DNA from: an alpha proteobacterium SCGC AAA028-C07
GTDB lineage: Bacteria; Pseudomonadota; Alphaproteobacteria; Pelagibacterales; Pelagibacteraceae
Reading direction: 5' to 3'
Length of the DNA stretch: 64,000 bases
NCBI GenBank assembly: GCA_000419465.1
Contig: ATTB01000001.1
Coordinates: 1-64,000 of the forward strand
The notes below the pieces were generated by a model. The model had not been told where the DNA came from. It worked only from the letters and a program-made list of their open reading frames with translations, and searched no databases. Shown here one piece after another: positions 27,351 to 36,020 of this stretch. Position 1 is the first letter of the stretch, and every line of letters starts with the position of its first letter. Both the position numbers and the translations under genes were made by a program.

Positions 27351-27827
27351 TTAAATATATTTAACTTCAATAATCTCATAATTTTTTTCTCCAGCTGGAG
27401 TTTTGACAGAGACAAAATCGCCCGTATGTTTTGAAACTAATTCTAATGCGATTGGTGATTTATAAAATAACAAACCTTCTTTTGCATTTGCTTCATCTTT
27501 ACCAACAATTTTGTATTTTTTTTTCTCATTAGTTTCCATATCTAATAAAATAATTGTTGATCCAAAAATTACTTTGTTATCATTTTTGATTTTTGCAACA
27601 TCGACAATATTTGCAGTTGCTATTGTTGTTTCAATTTCTTGAATTCTTCTTTCGTTATGACCCTGTTCTTCTTTTGCAGCATGATATTCGGCATTTTCTT
27701 TTAGATCACCATGAGCTCTCGCTTCCGAAATAGCAGTAACAATCTTTGGTCTAGTTACAGAAATTCTCTCTTTTAGTTCTTCTTTAATTTTTTCTAAACC
27801 TTGAGGCGTAATTGGTTCTTTTTCCAT
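27351..27827 (-). CDS. greA: Transcription elongation factor GreA
   Basis: The 158-residue protein has the N-terminal coiled coil ([51 protein letters not shown]) with the acidic tip residues, followed by the FKBP-like globular domain. GreA stimulates cleavage of backtracked transcripts by RNA polymerase. It is 8 bp downstream of hemF on the same strand. Confidence 0.97.
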   Translation of the reverse strand: MEKEPITPQGLEKIKEELKERISVTRPKIVTAISEARAHGDLKENAEYHAAKEEQGHNERRIQEIETTIATANIVDVAKIKNDNKVIFGSTIILLDMETNEKKKYKIVGKDEANAKEGLLFYKSPIALELVSKHTGDFVSVKTPAGEKNYEIIEVKYI

Positions 27828-27835
27828 TTAGATTT

Positions 27836-28678
27836 TTACCATTTTGCAAGCGGAGGAAGCGACATAAAAATAGCTTCAATATTTCCATTGGTATTTAAAC
27901 CAAATTTAGTGCCGCGATCGTATAATAAATTAAATTCCACGTATCTGCCTCTTTTTATTAATTGTTTTTCTTTATCTTTTTCATTCCATTTTAAAAACAT
28001 TTTTTCTTGTATTATCTTAGAAGATGCTCTTAAAAAAGTCATTCCAACATCTCTTGTGTAATTAAAATCTTCATTCCAGTTATTGGAAGCAAGATAATCA
28101 TAAAATATTCCACCATCTCCTCTAGGTTCTTGTCTGTGAGGTAAATAAAAATATTGATCACAATTTTTTTTATGCAGTGAATAATAATTCTTATTATGAA
28201 GATTGCACATTTTCTTTATTTCTTGATGAAAATATTTTTTTTGATTTAAATCTTTTATGCATGGAGTCATATCCATCCCTCCACCAAACCAAGATTTTGA
28301 GGTAACTATAAATCTGGTGTTAAAATGAAATGCCGGAACTTTTGGATTTTTCATATGTGCAACAACAGAGATTCCGGAGGCCCAAAAATTAGGGTTATTA
28401 ACTGCTCCTGGAATTTTTTTTCTAAATTCTTTATTAAATTTTCCAGAGACTGTCGAAATATTAACTCCAACTTTTTCAAAAACCGAGCCATTCTCAATTA
28501 ATGCAAATGTTCCTCCGCCTTTAGAACTTCCGCCAGCATTCCATTTATTTTTTTTAAATAAGATTTTTTTTTTAGACTTGAGATATTCGATCCTTTCAAA
28601 TTCACCGCAAATAGAATTTCTTAAACTTTCAAACCAATTTCTAGCAATAATTTTTTTTTCTTCTAAATTTGAATTCAT
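27836..28678 (-). CDS. hemF: Oxygen-dependent coproporphyrinogen III oxidase
   Basis: The 280-residue enzyme decarboxylates coproporphyrinogen III in heme synthesis using molecular oxygen. It contains WNAGGSSKGGGTFALIENG, the block HFNTRFIVTSKSWFGGGMDMTPC and the late YVEFNLLYDRGTKFGL. This is the aerobic form, not the radical-SAM HemN, which fits an obligately aerobic respiratory lifestyle together with the aa3 oxidase. It is 2 bp downstream of trmL. Confidence 0.96.
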   Translation of the reverse strand: MNSNLEEKKIIARNWFESLRNSICGEFERIEYLKSKKKILFKKNKWNAGGSSKGGGTFALIENGSVFEKVGVNISTVSGKFNKEFRKKIPGAVNNPNFWASGISVVAHMKNPKVPAFHFNTRFIVTSKSWFGGGMDMTPCIKDLNQKKYFHQEIKKMCNLHNKNYYSLHKKNCDQYFYLPHRQEPRGDGGIFYDYLASNNWNEDFNYTRDVGMTFLRASSKIIQEKMFLKWNEKDKEKQLIKRGRYVEFNLLYDRGTKFGLNTNGNIEAIFMSLPPLAKW

Positions 28679-28680
28679 TA

Positions 28681-29136
28681 TTAAAGATTATTGTAATTGT
28701 TTTGCCTAAGTGCCTCAGATAATACAATAGAAATAGAAGTTACAACATTTAAAGATCTGGTTTTTTTAGACATTGGTATTTTTAGTCTTGCATCGGCTAT
28801 CTCGTGTACAGAATCTGGTACACCAGCGCTTTCTCTTCCAAATAATATTGTATCATTTTTTTTAAAATCAAAATTATAATAATTTTTTTCTGCTTTAGTT
28901 GTTATTAGAATTATTCTTTTATCTTTTTTAGTTTTAATAAAATCATCGAAAGATTGATATCTTATAATCTTACAATTTTTATAATAATCCATGTAAATAT
29001 TTTTGAGTCTTTTTTCATCAAATTGAAACCCGCAAGGCTCAATAATTTCTAAAGTTGCATTTAAACATGCACACAATCTTATGGTTGCAGCTGTATTTTG
29101 AGGAATATCGGGCTGAAATAATGCAATTTTAATCAT
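28681..29136 (-). CDS. trmL: tRNA (cytidine(34)-2'-O)-methyltransferase TrmL
   Basis: The 151-residue SPOUT methyltransferase begins IALFQPDIPQNTAATIRLCACLNATLEIIEPCGF and has LFGRESAGVPDSV and IPMSKKTRSLNVVTSISIVLSEALRQ, which form the SAM-binding knot. TrmL (YibK) methylates the wobble ribose of some tRNAs. It is the first gene of the trmL-hemF-greA run and is divergent from petA over 76 bp. Confidence 0.95.
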   Translation of the reverse strand: MIKIALFQPDIPQNTAATIRLCACLNATLEIIEPCGFQFDEKRLKNIYMDYYKNCKIIRYQSFDDFIKTKKDKRIILITTKAEKNYYNFDFKKNDTILFGRESAGVPDSVHEIADARLKIPMSKKTRSLNVVTSISIVLSEALRQNNYNNL

Positions 29137-29212
29137 ATTAGAAATTTATTATTTATGCGTCATTCTGGCTATGGAAAAGAAAATAGTTTAGAAATAATTA
29201 AATTAAATATTT

Positions 29213-29737
29213 ATGTCAGAAAACAATAATAATTCAGATAAGAAAAACAGAAGAGATTTTCTAACTGTTGCAACTACAGCCGTTGGTGCAGTAGGAGTTG
29301 GAGCTGCTGTTTGGCCGGTTATAAATCAAATGAATCCGGACTCCTCAGTAAAGGCTCTTGCATCCATTGAAGTTGATTTGTCAAAAATTAAAGAAGGACA
29401 GGAAATAACAGTTCTATGGAGAGGAAAACCTGTTTTTATCAAAAGAAGGACCAAAGAAGAAATTGCCAGCGCTGAAAAAGTTGACCTTAAAGAATTAAAA
29501 GATCCTCAACCCGATAATAAAAGAGTTAAAAAATCTGAATGGCTAGTTTTGGTCGGGGTTTGCACTCATTTAGGCTGCGTTCCGATTAGTGGCAAAGGTG
29601 ATTATGGTGGATGGTTTTGTCCTTGTCACGGTTCTCATTATGATAGTTCTGGAAGAATTAGAAAAGGTCCTGCTCCAACTAATTTGGAAGTTCCAACATA
29701 TGAATTTGTTGGAGATAATAAAATTAAATTAGGATAA
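29213..29737 (+). CDS. petA: Ubiquinol-cytochrome c reductase iron-sulfur (Rieske) subunit
   Basis: The 174-residue Rieske protein has a Tat-type N-terminus ([27 protein letters not shown]), which stays as a membrane anchor, and the 2Fe-2S site CTHLGC ... CPCHGSHYD. It accepts electrons from ubiquinol and passes them to cytochrome c1. It starts the petABC operon, 8 bp before petB. Length is normal for alphaproteobacteria. Confidence 0.97.
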   Translation: MSENNNNSDKKNRRDFLTVATTAVGAVGVGAAVWPVINQMNPDSSVKALASIEVDLSKIKEGQEITVLWRGKPVFIKRRTKEEIASAEKVDLKELKDPQPDNKRVKKSEWLVLVGVCTHLGCVPISGKGDYGGWFCPCHGSHYDSSGRIRKGPAPTNLEVPTYEFVGDNKIKLG

Positions 29738-29745
29738 AAATTTTT

Positions 29746-31047
29746 ATGAGTGAAAAAGATTCTAATTTTAATCAAAATGAAATCAAACCTGTTCATACAA
29801 ATAAAGTAGGGGGATCTCCGTTCAAAGGAGTTGTTGGTTGGATAGATAATCGCCTTCCAATTATCAGAATGTTTAAATACGAATACTTAGATTTTCAAGT
29901 TCCAAAAAATTTAAGTTATCTTTGGAGTTTAGGTGGAATACTAATGATATGCCTGATATTTTTAATTGTTACAGGCTTGGCGCTTGGAATGCATTACAAG
30001 CCATCTTCATCCGAGGCTTTTACATCTGTAGAAAAAATTATGCGAGATGTAAATTATGGATGGCTTCTTAGATATGCTCACATGAATTTTGCCTCTTTCT
30101 TTTTTATAGCAGTATATATCCATATTTTTAGAGGACTTTATTATGGTTCTTATAAAGAACCACGACAACTAATGTGGCTGATCGGAATTGTTATTTTTTT
30201 CATGATGATGGCCACTGCTTTTCTTGGTTATACTTTGCCATGGGGTCAAATGAGTTACTGGGGAGCAACAGTTATAACAAATTTATTTTCAGCTGTACCA
30301 TTAGTAGGTGAGGGAATAGTTACATGGTTGTGGGGAGATTATGCAGTTGGAGATTCCACTCTAAATCGTTTTTATGTTTTACATTGGCTTTTAGCTTTTG
30401 GAATTTTAGGGATAGTTATTTTTCACGTAATAGCCTTGCATATTGTTGGCTCGAACAACCCATCTGGTATTGAGCCAGTGGATACTAGAGATACGGTAAG
30501 TTTTGCTCCTTTTACAACTAGTAAAGATTTGTTTGCAATGTTAATTTTTTTATTAGCTTTTGTTTTAATTACAATGTACGCGCCAAACTATCTCGGACAT
30601 CCAGATAATTATATTCCTGCGGATCCCTTGATAACTCCAGCTCATATCGTTCCAGAATGGTATTTTTTACCATTTTATGCAATTTTAAGAAGTATTCCTG
30701 ACAAACTTTTAGGAGTTATTGCTATGGTAAGCAGTATTGCTGTTCTGGGTTTGTTACCTTGGTTAGATTTGTCTAAAGTTCGATCTTCAGTTTTTAGACC
30801 CGTATGGAAACAATTTGTTTTTCTTTTTGTGCTTGATTTTTTCGTATTGATGTATGTAGGAGGAATGCCTGCCGAAGGTATCTATGTTTTAATTTCTAGG
30901 GTAGGTACTGTTTATTGGTTTTTATTCTTTTTAGTTATAGCTCCTTTGGTATCATTAACAGAAAAGCCTTTGCCCATGCCCAAAAGTATTCATGAGTATG
31001 AGGATTGGAAAAAACAAGGAAAAATCAAAACATTTAAAATTTTTTAA
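29746..31047 (+). CDS. petB: Ubiquinol-cytochrome c reductase cytochrome b
   Basis: The 433-residue protein has eight membrane helices and the two pairs of heme-binding histidines (YAHMNFASFFFIAVYIHIFRG and VLHWLLAFGILGIVIFHVIALHIVG). The PEWY motif of the Qo site is present in HIVPEWYFLPFYAILR. With PetA and PetC it forms the bc1 complex. The 3' end runs close to the petC start; the track's petC ORF overlaps it only because of an over-extended start. Confidence 0.98.
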   Translation: MSEKDSNFNQNEIKPVHTNKVGGSPFKGVVGWIDNRLPIIRMFKYEYLDFQVPKNLSYLWSLGGILMICLIFLIVTGLALGMHYKPSSSEAFTSVEKIMRDVNYGWLLRYAHMNFASFFFIAVYIHIFRGLYYGSYKEPRQLMWLIGIVIFFMMMATAFLGYTLPWGQMSYWGATVITNLFSAVPLVGEGIVTWLWGDYAVGDSTLNRFYVLHWLLAFGILGIVIFHVIALHIVGSNNPSGIEPVDTRDTVSFAPFTTSKDLFAMLIFLLAFVLITMYAPNYLGHPDNYIPADPLITPAHIVPEWYFLPFYAILRSIPDKLLGVIAMVSSIAVLGLLPWLDLSKVRSSVFRPVWKQFVFLFVLDFFVLMYVGGMPAEGIYVLISRVGTVYWFLFFLVIAPLVSLTEKPLPMPKSIHEYEDWKKQGKIKTFKIF

Positions 31048-31054
31048 AAAAATT

Positions 31055-31840
31055 ATGAGTTCTTTATTAAAATTTTCATTATTTTTTTTCCTTTTAATAT
31101 TTAATGTTTCAAATTCTTTTTCTGCAGAAAAACAAGAGAAGCTTTTAAAGCAATCTTGGTCTTTTGATGGTTTTTTTGGAAAGTTTGATAGGGCATCTCT
31201 TCAAAGAGGTTACCAGGTTTACACAGAGGTATGTGCATCATGTCATTCAATGAATCTTTTAAGTTATAGAAATTTATCAGAAGTTGGTGGGCCAAGCTTT
31301 TCAGAAGAAGAAGTTAAAGCAATAGCATCAAAAGTTGAAGTTTTAGATGGGCCAAATGATAGCGGGGAAATGTTTAAAAGACCTGGAAAGCCGTCTGATA
31401 AATTTGCAAGTCCATTTGCTAATGAAAAAGCAGCAAGGGCAGCAAATGGCGGCGCATATCCGCCCGATATGTCAGTTTTAGTAAAAGCTAGAGCAGGTGG
31501 GCCAGATTATATTTATTCTATATTGATGGGTTATACAGACAAGCCTCCAAAAGATGTAAAACTCGAAGATGGAGTTTATTACAATAAATATATGCCAGGT
31601 AATAAAATTAAAATGTCAAAACCTTTAAACCAAGATTCCGTTAAGTATTCAGATGGCACTCCAGCAACTGAAGAACAACTTTCTAAAGATGTAGTGACTT
31701 TTTTAACTTGGGCATCAGAACCTCATTTAGAGGCTAGAAAAAGAATAGGATTTAAGACAGTAGTTTATTTATTAATTCTTACAGTATTAGTTTATCTTGT
31801 TAAGAAAAAAATTTGGTTACGTGTTGAACCTAAAGTGTAA
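31055..31840 (+). CDS. petC: Ubiquinol-cytochrome c reductase cytochrome c1
   Basis: I place the start at the ATG at 31055 (MSSLLKFSLFFFLLIFNVSNSFSA), which gives a proper signal peptide, not at 30992 as in the track, where the added residues are just an out-of-frame reading of the petB end. The heme c site is VCASCHSMN, the methionine ligand is likely in DYIYSILMGY or YYNKYMPGNKIKMSKPL, and a C-terminal membrane anchor (TVVYLLILTVLVYLV) follows. The gene overlaps convergent ychF by 24 bp. Confidence 0.96.
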   Translation: MSSLLKFSLFFFLLIFNVSNSFSAEKQEKLLKQSWSFDGFFGKFDRASLQRGYQVYTEVCASCHSMNLLSYRNLSEVGGPSFSEEEVKAIASKVEVLDGPNDSGEMFKRPGKPSDKFASPFANEKAARAANGGAYPPDMSVLVKARAGGPDYIYSILMGYTDKPPKDVKLEDGVYYNKYMPGNKIKMSKPLNQDSVKYSDGTPATEEQLSKDVVTFLTWASEPHLEARKRIGFKTVVYLLILTVLVYLVKKKIWLRVEPKV

Positions 31841-32896
31841 AATATCTCCATCAGCTACTTCATAGTCTTTTCCTTCAATCTTTAATTTTCCATTATCTCT
31901 AGCACCCACTTCTCCTGCATAGTGAATATAATCTACGTAAGATATAACTTCTGCTTTAATGAATCCTTTTTTAAAATCAGAGTGAATAACTTCAGCTGCA
32001 TCTGGAGCTTTGCAGTTTTTTTCAACAGTCCATGCGTGAGTTTCTTTAGGACCCACCGTAAAATAAGTGCTTAAATTTAAAATTTTATATCCAGCTTTTA
32101 TAATTTGGTCTAAACCAGATTCTTTTATTCCAATTTCTTTCATGAATTCACTAGCTTCAGAATCTTGAAGTTCAGTAATTTGTTGTTCAATTTCAGCAGA
32201 AACAATTACTACTGTATCATTTTTAAATTTCTCTTTTACTTTGCCAGAATAATTATTACCTGTGCTGACACTATTCTCATCTACATTGCAGACTAAGATT
32301 CTGGGTTTGGTGGATAGAATACCTAAATTTTTAACTAATTTTTTATCGAATTTTTCCTCTAACTTTTCTGGACGAGTTCCTTTTTTTAAAGATTCATAAA
32401 CATGCTCTAAAATCTCAAAAGTCTCTTTATTTAATTCATTATTTTTATTTTTTTTTTGAGACAATCTTTTTTCAACGGATTCTAAATCCGAAATCATCAT
32501 TTCAGTTTCTACTGTTTCCAAATCTCTTATAGGATCTACTGTTTTATTGACATTTTGTATTTCGCTTGAATCAAAACATCTTAGCATATGTATTACAGCG
32601 TCAACTTCTCTAATATTTGCAAGAAACTTATTGCCTAAGCCTTCACCCTTGGATGCTCCTGCCACTAGTCCAGCAATATCTACAAATGTTATGTATGTTG
32701 GAATAATCTTTTCTGATTTTGCAATATTTGAAAGTTTTTCTAATCTTTCATCTGGAACAGTAACAACACCAATATTTGGTTCTATTGTACAAAAAGGAAA
32801 GTTAGCTGCTTGTGCATTTTTAGATTTTGTAAGAGCATTAAATAGCGTTGATTTACCAACGTTGGGTAGGCCTACAATTCCACATTTAAAACTCAT
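31817..32896 (-). CDS. ychF: Redox-regulated ATPase/GTPase YchF
   Basis: The 359-residue Obg-related NTPase has the P-loop IVGLPNVGKSTLFNAL, the switch region FVDIAGLVAGASKGEGLGNKFL, NVDE in place of NKxD (which favours ATP over GTP) and a C-terminal TGS domain (HAWTVEKNCKAPDAAEVIHSDFKKGFIKAEV). It binds ribosomes and affects stress responses. It is 6 bp downstream of pth, an order conserved in many bacteria. Confidence 0.97.
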   Translation of the reverse strand: MSFKCGIVGLPNVGKSTLFNALTKSKNAQAANFPFCTIEPNIGVVTVPDERLEKLSNIAKSEKIIPTYITFVDIAGLVAGASKGEGLGNKFLANIREVDAVIHMLRCFDSSEIQNVNKTVDPIRDLETVETEMMISDLESVEKRLSQKKNKNNELNKETFEILEHVYESLKKGTRPEKLEEKFDKKLVKNLGILSTKPRILVCNVDENSVSTGNNYSGKVKEKFKNDTVVIVSAEIEQQITELQDSEASEFMKEIGIKESGLDQIIKAGYKILNLSTYFTVGPKETHAWTVEKNCKAPDAAEVIHSDFKKGFIKAEVISYVDYIHYAGEVGARDNGKLKIEGKDYEVADGDILHFRFNT

Positions 32897-32902
32897 ATAG
32901 AC

Positions 32903-33460
32903 TTATTGATTACTTTTAGAAGTAAAATCGTCTAGCTTTTTTTCTATAAGAAGATTTATATTTTTAAATATTTTCTTAATAACTTGATCTATTATAATTT
33001 TTTCCTCTTCGGTAAAATCATTTAGAACATGTTTATCTACTAATTCTTTGTCACCAGGGTGGCCAATACCAATTCTAATTCTGTTATAATCAGGTCCTAT
33101 AGAGTCGTCTATTGACTTAATACCATTATGACCACCGCTAGACCCTCCCATTTTAGTTTTTATTTTTCCAATTTCGATATCCATGTCATCATGAAAAACA
33201 AAAATATTATTAGTTTTAATTCTATGGTAATCAGTTATTTCTCTAATGCACATTCCAGAATTATTCATAAAGGTTAATGGCTTTACTACTATTACTTTAT
33301 TATCCTGTACTTGACCGTTAGTTAGCAGACCCTTAAATTTTGGTTTTTGTTTTGAGAGTCCAAAATTTTTATTTAAAGCATCAATAAGTTTGAAGCCTAC
33401 GTTATGTCTGTTATTTGCATGTTTTGGATCTGGATTTCCTAACCCTGCAAATAATAACAT
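32903..33460 (-). CDS. pth: Peptidyl-tRNA hydrolase
   Basis: The 185-residue enzyme recycles stalled peptidyl-tRNA. Catalytic residues are in GLGNPDPKHANNRHNVGF (His and Asn), VFHDDMDIEIG and GGSSGGHNGIKSI. It is 7 bp after rplY on the same strand, and pth-ychF follow in the widely conserved rplY-pth-ychF order. The alanine-rich plus-strand ORF at 33415-33756 overlaps only the extreme start of pth and is mainly the mirror of the L25 tail. Confidence 0.97.
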   Translation of the reverse strand: MLLFAGLGNPDPKHANNRHNVGFKLIDALNKNFGLSKQKPKFKGLLTNGQVQDNKVIVVKPLTFMNNSGMCIREITDYHRIKTNNIFVFHDDMDIEIGKIKTKMGGSSGGHNGIKSIDDSIGPDYNRIRIGIGHPGDKELVDKHVLNDFTEEEKIIIDQVIKKIFKNINLLIEKKLDDFTSKSNQ

Positions 33461-33467
33461 TTAGATG

Positions 33468-34229
33468 TTATTTCTTTTTATCCGCAGGTGCTGCAGCAGC
33501 AGCAGGTTTTTTCGCAGCATCAGGAGATTTTGCTGCTTCTCCCGGTTTAGCTTTCCCATCAGCAGCTTTAGCATCGCCCGCAGCAGCTCCACCTTCAGCT
33601 GGAGCAGCAGCATCACCTGCAGCGGCATCACCCGCAGCAGCGGTAGCTGGTTCAGGCTCTTTAACAACTGTAGGAGCAGCGATGGTTGCTATAGTAAAAT
33701 CACGATCACTAATTATAGGTTTTGCTCCATCAGGTAATTTTACAGAAGATATGTGAATACTTTCGTTCATTTCTTTATTAGCTAAATCAACTACGATTTC
33801 AGCAGGAATATTTTCAGCAGCACATCTTAATTCTATTTTTCTTCTTACAATGTTTAAAACTCCACCCATTTTCAGTCCTGGACAATTTTCGTTGTTAATA
33901 AATTTTACAGGAATATTAACAGTTACTTTTGTTCCGGACTTAATCTTTTGAAAGTCTATGTGTATCGGTTCATTATTTAGAGGATGAAAATTTATATCTT
34001 TAGTTAAAACTTTATGTTTTGATCCGCCTATACTCATTTCAATAACGGAGCTCATAAAGTTAGATGACTCTAACATTTTTTTAATTGAAATTTTTTTAAC
34101 TGATAAAGGTAAGCTTTGTTCTTTATCGCCATATAAAATACCTGGAAGAAAACCTTCTAATCTTAATTTTTTAAGATCTCCTTTGGTGTTAAGTTTTCTT
34201 TCTGATGCTTCGAGCTTTAAGTTTTCCAT
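33468..34229 (-). CDS. rplY: 50S ribosomal protein L25 (CTC/TL5 form) with Ala-rich tail
   Basis: The 253-residue protein has the L25 5S-rRNA-binding domain (LEASERKLNTKGDLKKLRLEGFLPGILYGDKE) and the C-terminal TL5 domain (KSGTKVTVNIPVKFINNENCPGLKMGGVLNIVRRKIELRC). After about residue 190 comes a low-complexity tail of Ala, Gly, Asp, Pro and Lys (AAAGDAAAGDAAAPAEGG and so on, ending PADKKK). The tail is encoded by DNA much richer in GC than its surroundings. Long tails occur in other CTC proteins; this one is probably disordered. Confidence 0.95.
   Translation of the reverse strand: MENLKLEASERKLNTKGDLKKLRLEGFLPGILYGDKEQSLPLSVKKISIKKMLESSNFMSSVIEMSIGGSKHKVLTKDINFHPLNNEPIHIDFQKIKSGTKVTVNIPVKFINNENCPGLKMGGVLNIVRRKIELRCAAENIPAEIVVDLANKEMNESIHISSVKLPDGAKPIISDRDFTIATIAAPTVVKEPEPATAAAGDAAAGDAAAPAEGGAAAGDAKAADGKAKPGEAAKSPDAAKKPAAAAAPADKKK
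33474..33655. repeat. GC-rich low-complexity tract coding the L25 tail
   Basis: About 180 bp made of degenerate GCAGCAGC / GCTGCTGC-like units encode the alanine/glycine/aspartate tail of L25. It is the most GC-rich protein-coding stretch I notice in the window. It also opens long shadow ORFs on both strands (33415-33756, 33461-33667, 33465-33737), which should be ignored. Confidence 0.7.
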
Positions 34230-34285
34230 ATAATCAAGATCGCTTGTTTTATATTAACTTCTAAAAAAAAACAAGTTATTGTTAT

Positions 34286-35218
34286 TTATTTGAATAAGCT
34301 GGAAACTGAAGTTGATTGAGATATTCGCTTGATAGCTTCAGCAATTAATGGGGCAATACTAACCACCTCTATTTTCGAAACTCCTTTAATTTTTTTTGCA
34401 TTATCAATTGTGTCAGTGATAACAATTTTTTTCATCTTAGATTTTTTAATTTTATCTATAGACGAGCCTGTAAGAACACCGTGAACAACATAACAATAAA
34501 CTTCTTTTGCTCCTTTTTCTATAAGAGCATCAGCAGCGTTACAGATTGTTCCACCGCTATCAATTAAGTCATCAATTATAATACAAGATTTATTTTTAAC
34601 CTCACCAATAACGTTCATGACTTCAGATTGTCCTGGACGCTCTCTTCTTTTATCAATGATCGCTAAACCGGCATTCAATCTTTTGCCAATGGCCCTTGCT
34701 CTTTCCACTCCTCCAACATCAGGAGCAACACAAACAATATTTTTCGTGCCAATATTTTTTAATATATGTTTTAAAAGAACGGGAGATGCGTATAAATTAT
34801 CAACGGGAATATCAAAAAAACCCTGAATTTGATTTGCGTGAAGATCCATCGTTAGAACTCTGTTCGCTCCAGCGTTAGTAATTAAGTTTGCAACTAATTT
34901 TGCACTTATGGGAGATCTTGGCACAACTTTTCTATCTTGTCTTGCATAACCAAAGTAAGGAATGACTGCTGTTATATTTTTTGCTGAAGATCTCCTTAAA
35001 GAATCTATGCATATTAGTAATTCCATAATGTTGTCGTTAGCAGGATAAGAAGTTGATTGTATTAAATACACATCGTTGCCTCTCATATTTTCTTTAATCT
35101 CAACGTAGACTTCAGAATCAGCGAATCTTACAATTTCTCTTTGAGTTGGTTTTGTTTTTAAATATTTGCAGATTTTATCGCTTAGGGAAATACTGCTTGT
35201 TCCAGATACAATCTTCAT
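34286..35218 (-). CDS. prs: Ribose-phosphate pyrophosphokinase
   Basis: The 310-residue PRPP synthetase has the flexible-loop and active-site block YFGYARQDRKVVPRSPISAKL, the metal site TMDLHANQIQGFFDIPVDNLYASP and the PRPP loop IIIDDLIDSGGTICNAA. It supplies PRPP for purine, pyrimidine, histidine and tryptophan synthesis. It lies 56 bp upstream of rplY and 37 bp downstream of pgeF, all on the minus strand. Confidence 0.98.
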   Translation of the reverse strand: MKIVSGTSSISLSDKICKYLKTKPTQREIVRFADSEVYVEIKENMRGNDVYLIQSTSYPANDNIMELLICIDSLRRSSAKNITAVIPYFGYARQDRKVVPRSPISAKLVANLITNAGANRVLTMDLHANQIQGFFDIPVDNLYASPVLLKHILKNIGTKNIVCVAPDVGGVERARAIGKRLNAGLAIIDKRRERPGQSEVMNVIGEVKNKSCIIIDDLIDSGGTICNAADALIEKGAKEVYCYVVHGVLTGSSIDKIKKSKMKKIVITDTIDNAKKIKGVSKIEVVSIAPLIAEAIKRISQSTSVSSLFK

Positions 35219-35255
35219 GAGATCTTTTTATATAATTTTACAATTAGTTAATCAA

Positions 35256-36020
35256 TTAATATCTGTAAATTACAGAGATGCATCTTCCATAATCTGACTC
35301 ATTATTATGTACAGATCTTCTATAACTAAAAAAGTTTTTATAATCGCTATAAGTGTCTTTATTAATATGATCGATATTTCTATTTGGTATTCCTAGTTTT
35401 AAAAATTTGTTATTTACGAATAATCTTAGATTAAAGTAAATTTTCTTATTACTATTTTTAAAATATTTTTTATAATCATAATTCTTAAACTTAATCTTTT
35501 TTACAAAGTCTTCTTTTACCTCATAATTTTTTTGCTCTATACATGGTCCAATTGCCACAATTAAATTTGATATTTTTGATTTTTTTTGTTTAAATTTTTT
35601 TATTAGATTTTCAATAATTCCAGAATTTGCACCTTTCCATCCAGAATGAATAGCTGCTATTGTTTTATTTTCTTTATCAGCAACTAATATTGGAACGCAA
35701 TCTGCAGTTAAAATCCCAAAAGAAAAATTAGGATATGTAGTAATAATTCCGTCAGCTTTATACCTTTTTTTAACTAAAAAATTATCAAAATTAATTATTT
35801 TATTACTATGATACTGTTTTAACATAATTAGCTTATTTAATTTACAACCAGTTTTTTTTGAAACTATCGAAACATTTTTTTTAACAATTTTTTTTTTATC
35901 ATTAGATCCTAATCCGCAGTTTAGACTTTTGTAAATTCCTTTAGATAGGCCATTCTTTCTTGTGAAAAAAAAACTTTTCAAACCAGGTATTTTATTAATT
36001 TTTTTTGAATGAAAAATCAT
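35256..36020 (-). CDS. pgeF: Peptidoglycan editing factor/purine nucleoside phosphorylase PgeF (YfiH, DUF152)
   Basis: The 254-residue protein matches the DUF152 family: FFTRKNGLSKGIYKSLNCGLGSND, DGIITTYPNFSFGILTADCVPILV with the Cys ligand, and AAIHSGWKGANSGIIENL with the His ligand. Family members act on purine nucleosides and prevent misincorporation of serine into peptidoglycan precursors. It overlaps the midA-like gene by one base (TAATG). The last helix region carries RRSVHNNESDYGRCISVIY, also typical. Confidence 0.93.
   Translation of the reverse strand: MIFHSKKINKIPGLKSFFFTRKNGLSKGIYKSLNCGLGSNDKKKIVKKNVSIVSKKTGCKLNKLIMLKQYHSNKIINFDNFLVKKRYKADGIITTYPNFSFGILTADCVPILVADKENKTIAAIHSGWKGANSGIIENLIKKFKQKKSKISNLIVAIGPCIEQKNYEVKEDFVKKIKFKNYDYKKYFKNSNKKIYFNLRLFVNNKFLKLGIPNRNIDHINKDTYSDYKNFFSYRRSVHNNESDYGRCISVIYRY

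Noticed and set aside
29155-29229. Short ORF ([24 protein letters not shown]) upstream of petA
   Set aside because: It is out of frame with petA, has no Shine-Dalgarno and no hydrophobic or leader-peptide features, so translation is unsupported.
33415-33756. Alanine-rich 113-residue plus-strand ORF and neighbouring Arg/Ser and Leu-rich ORFs
   Set aside because: They are other-frame readings of the GC-rich L25 tail; rplY explains the region and fits the rplY-pth-ychF order.
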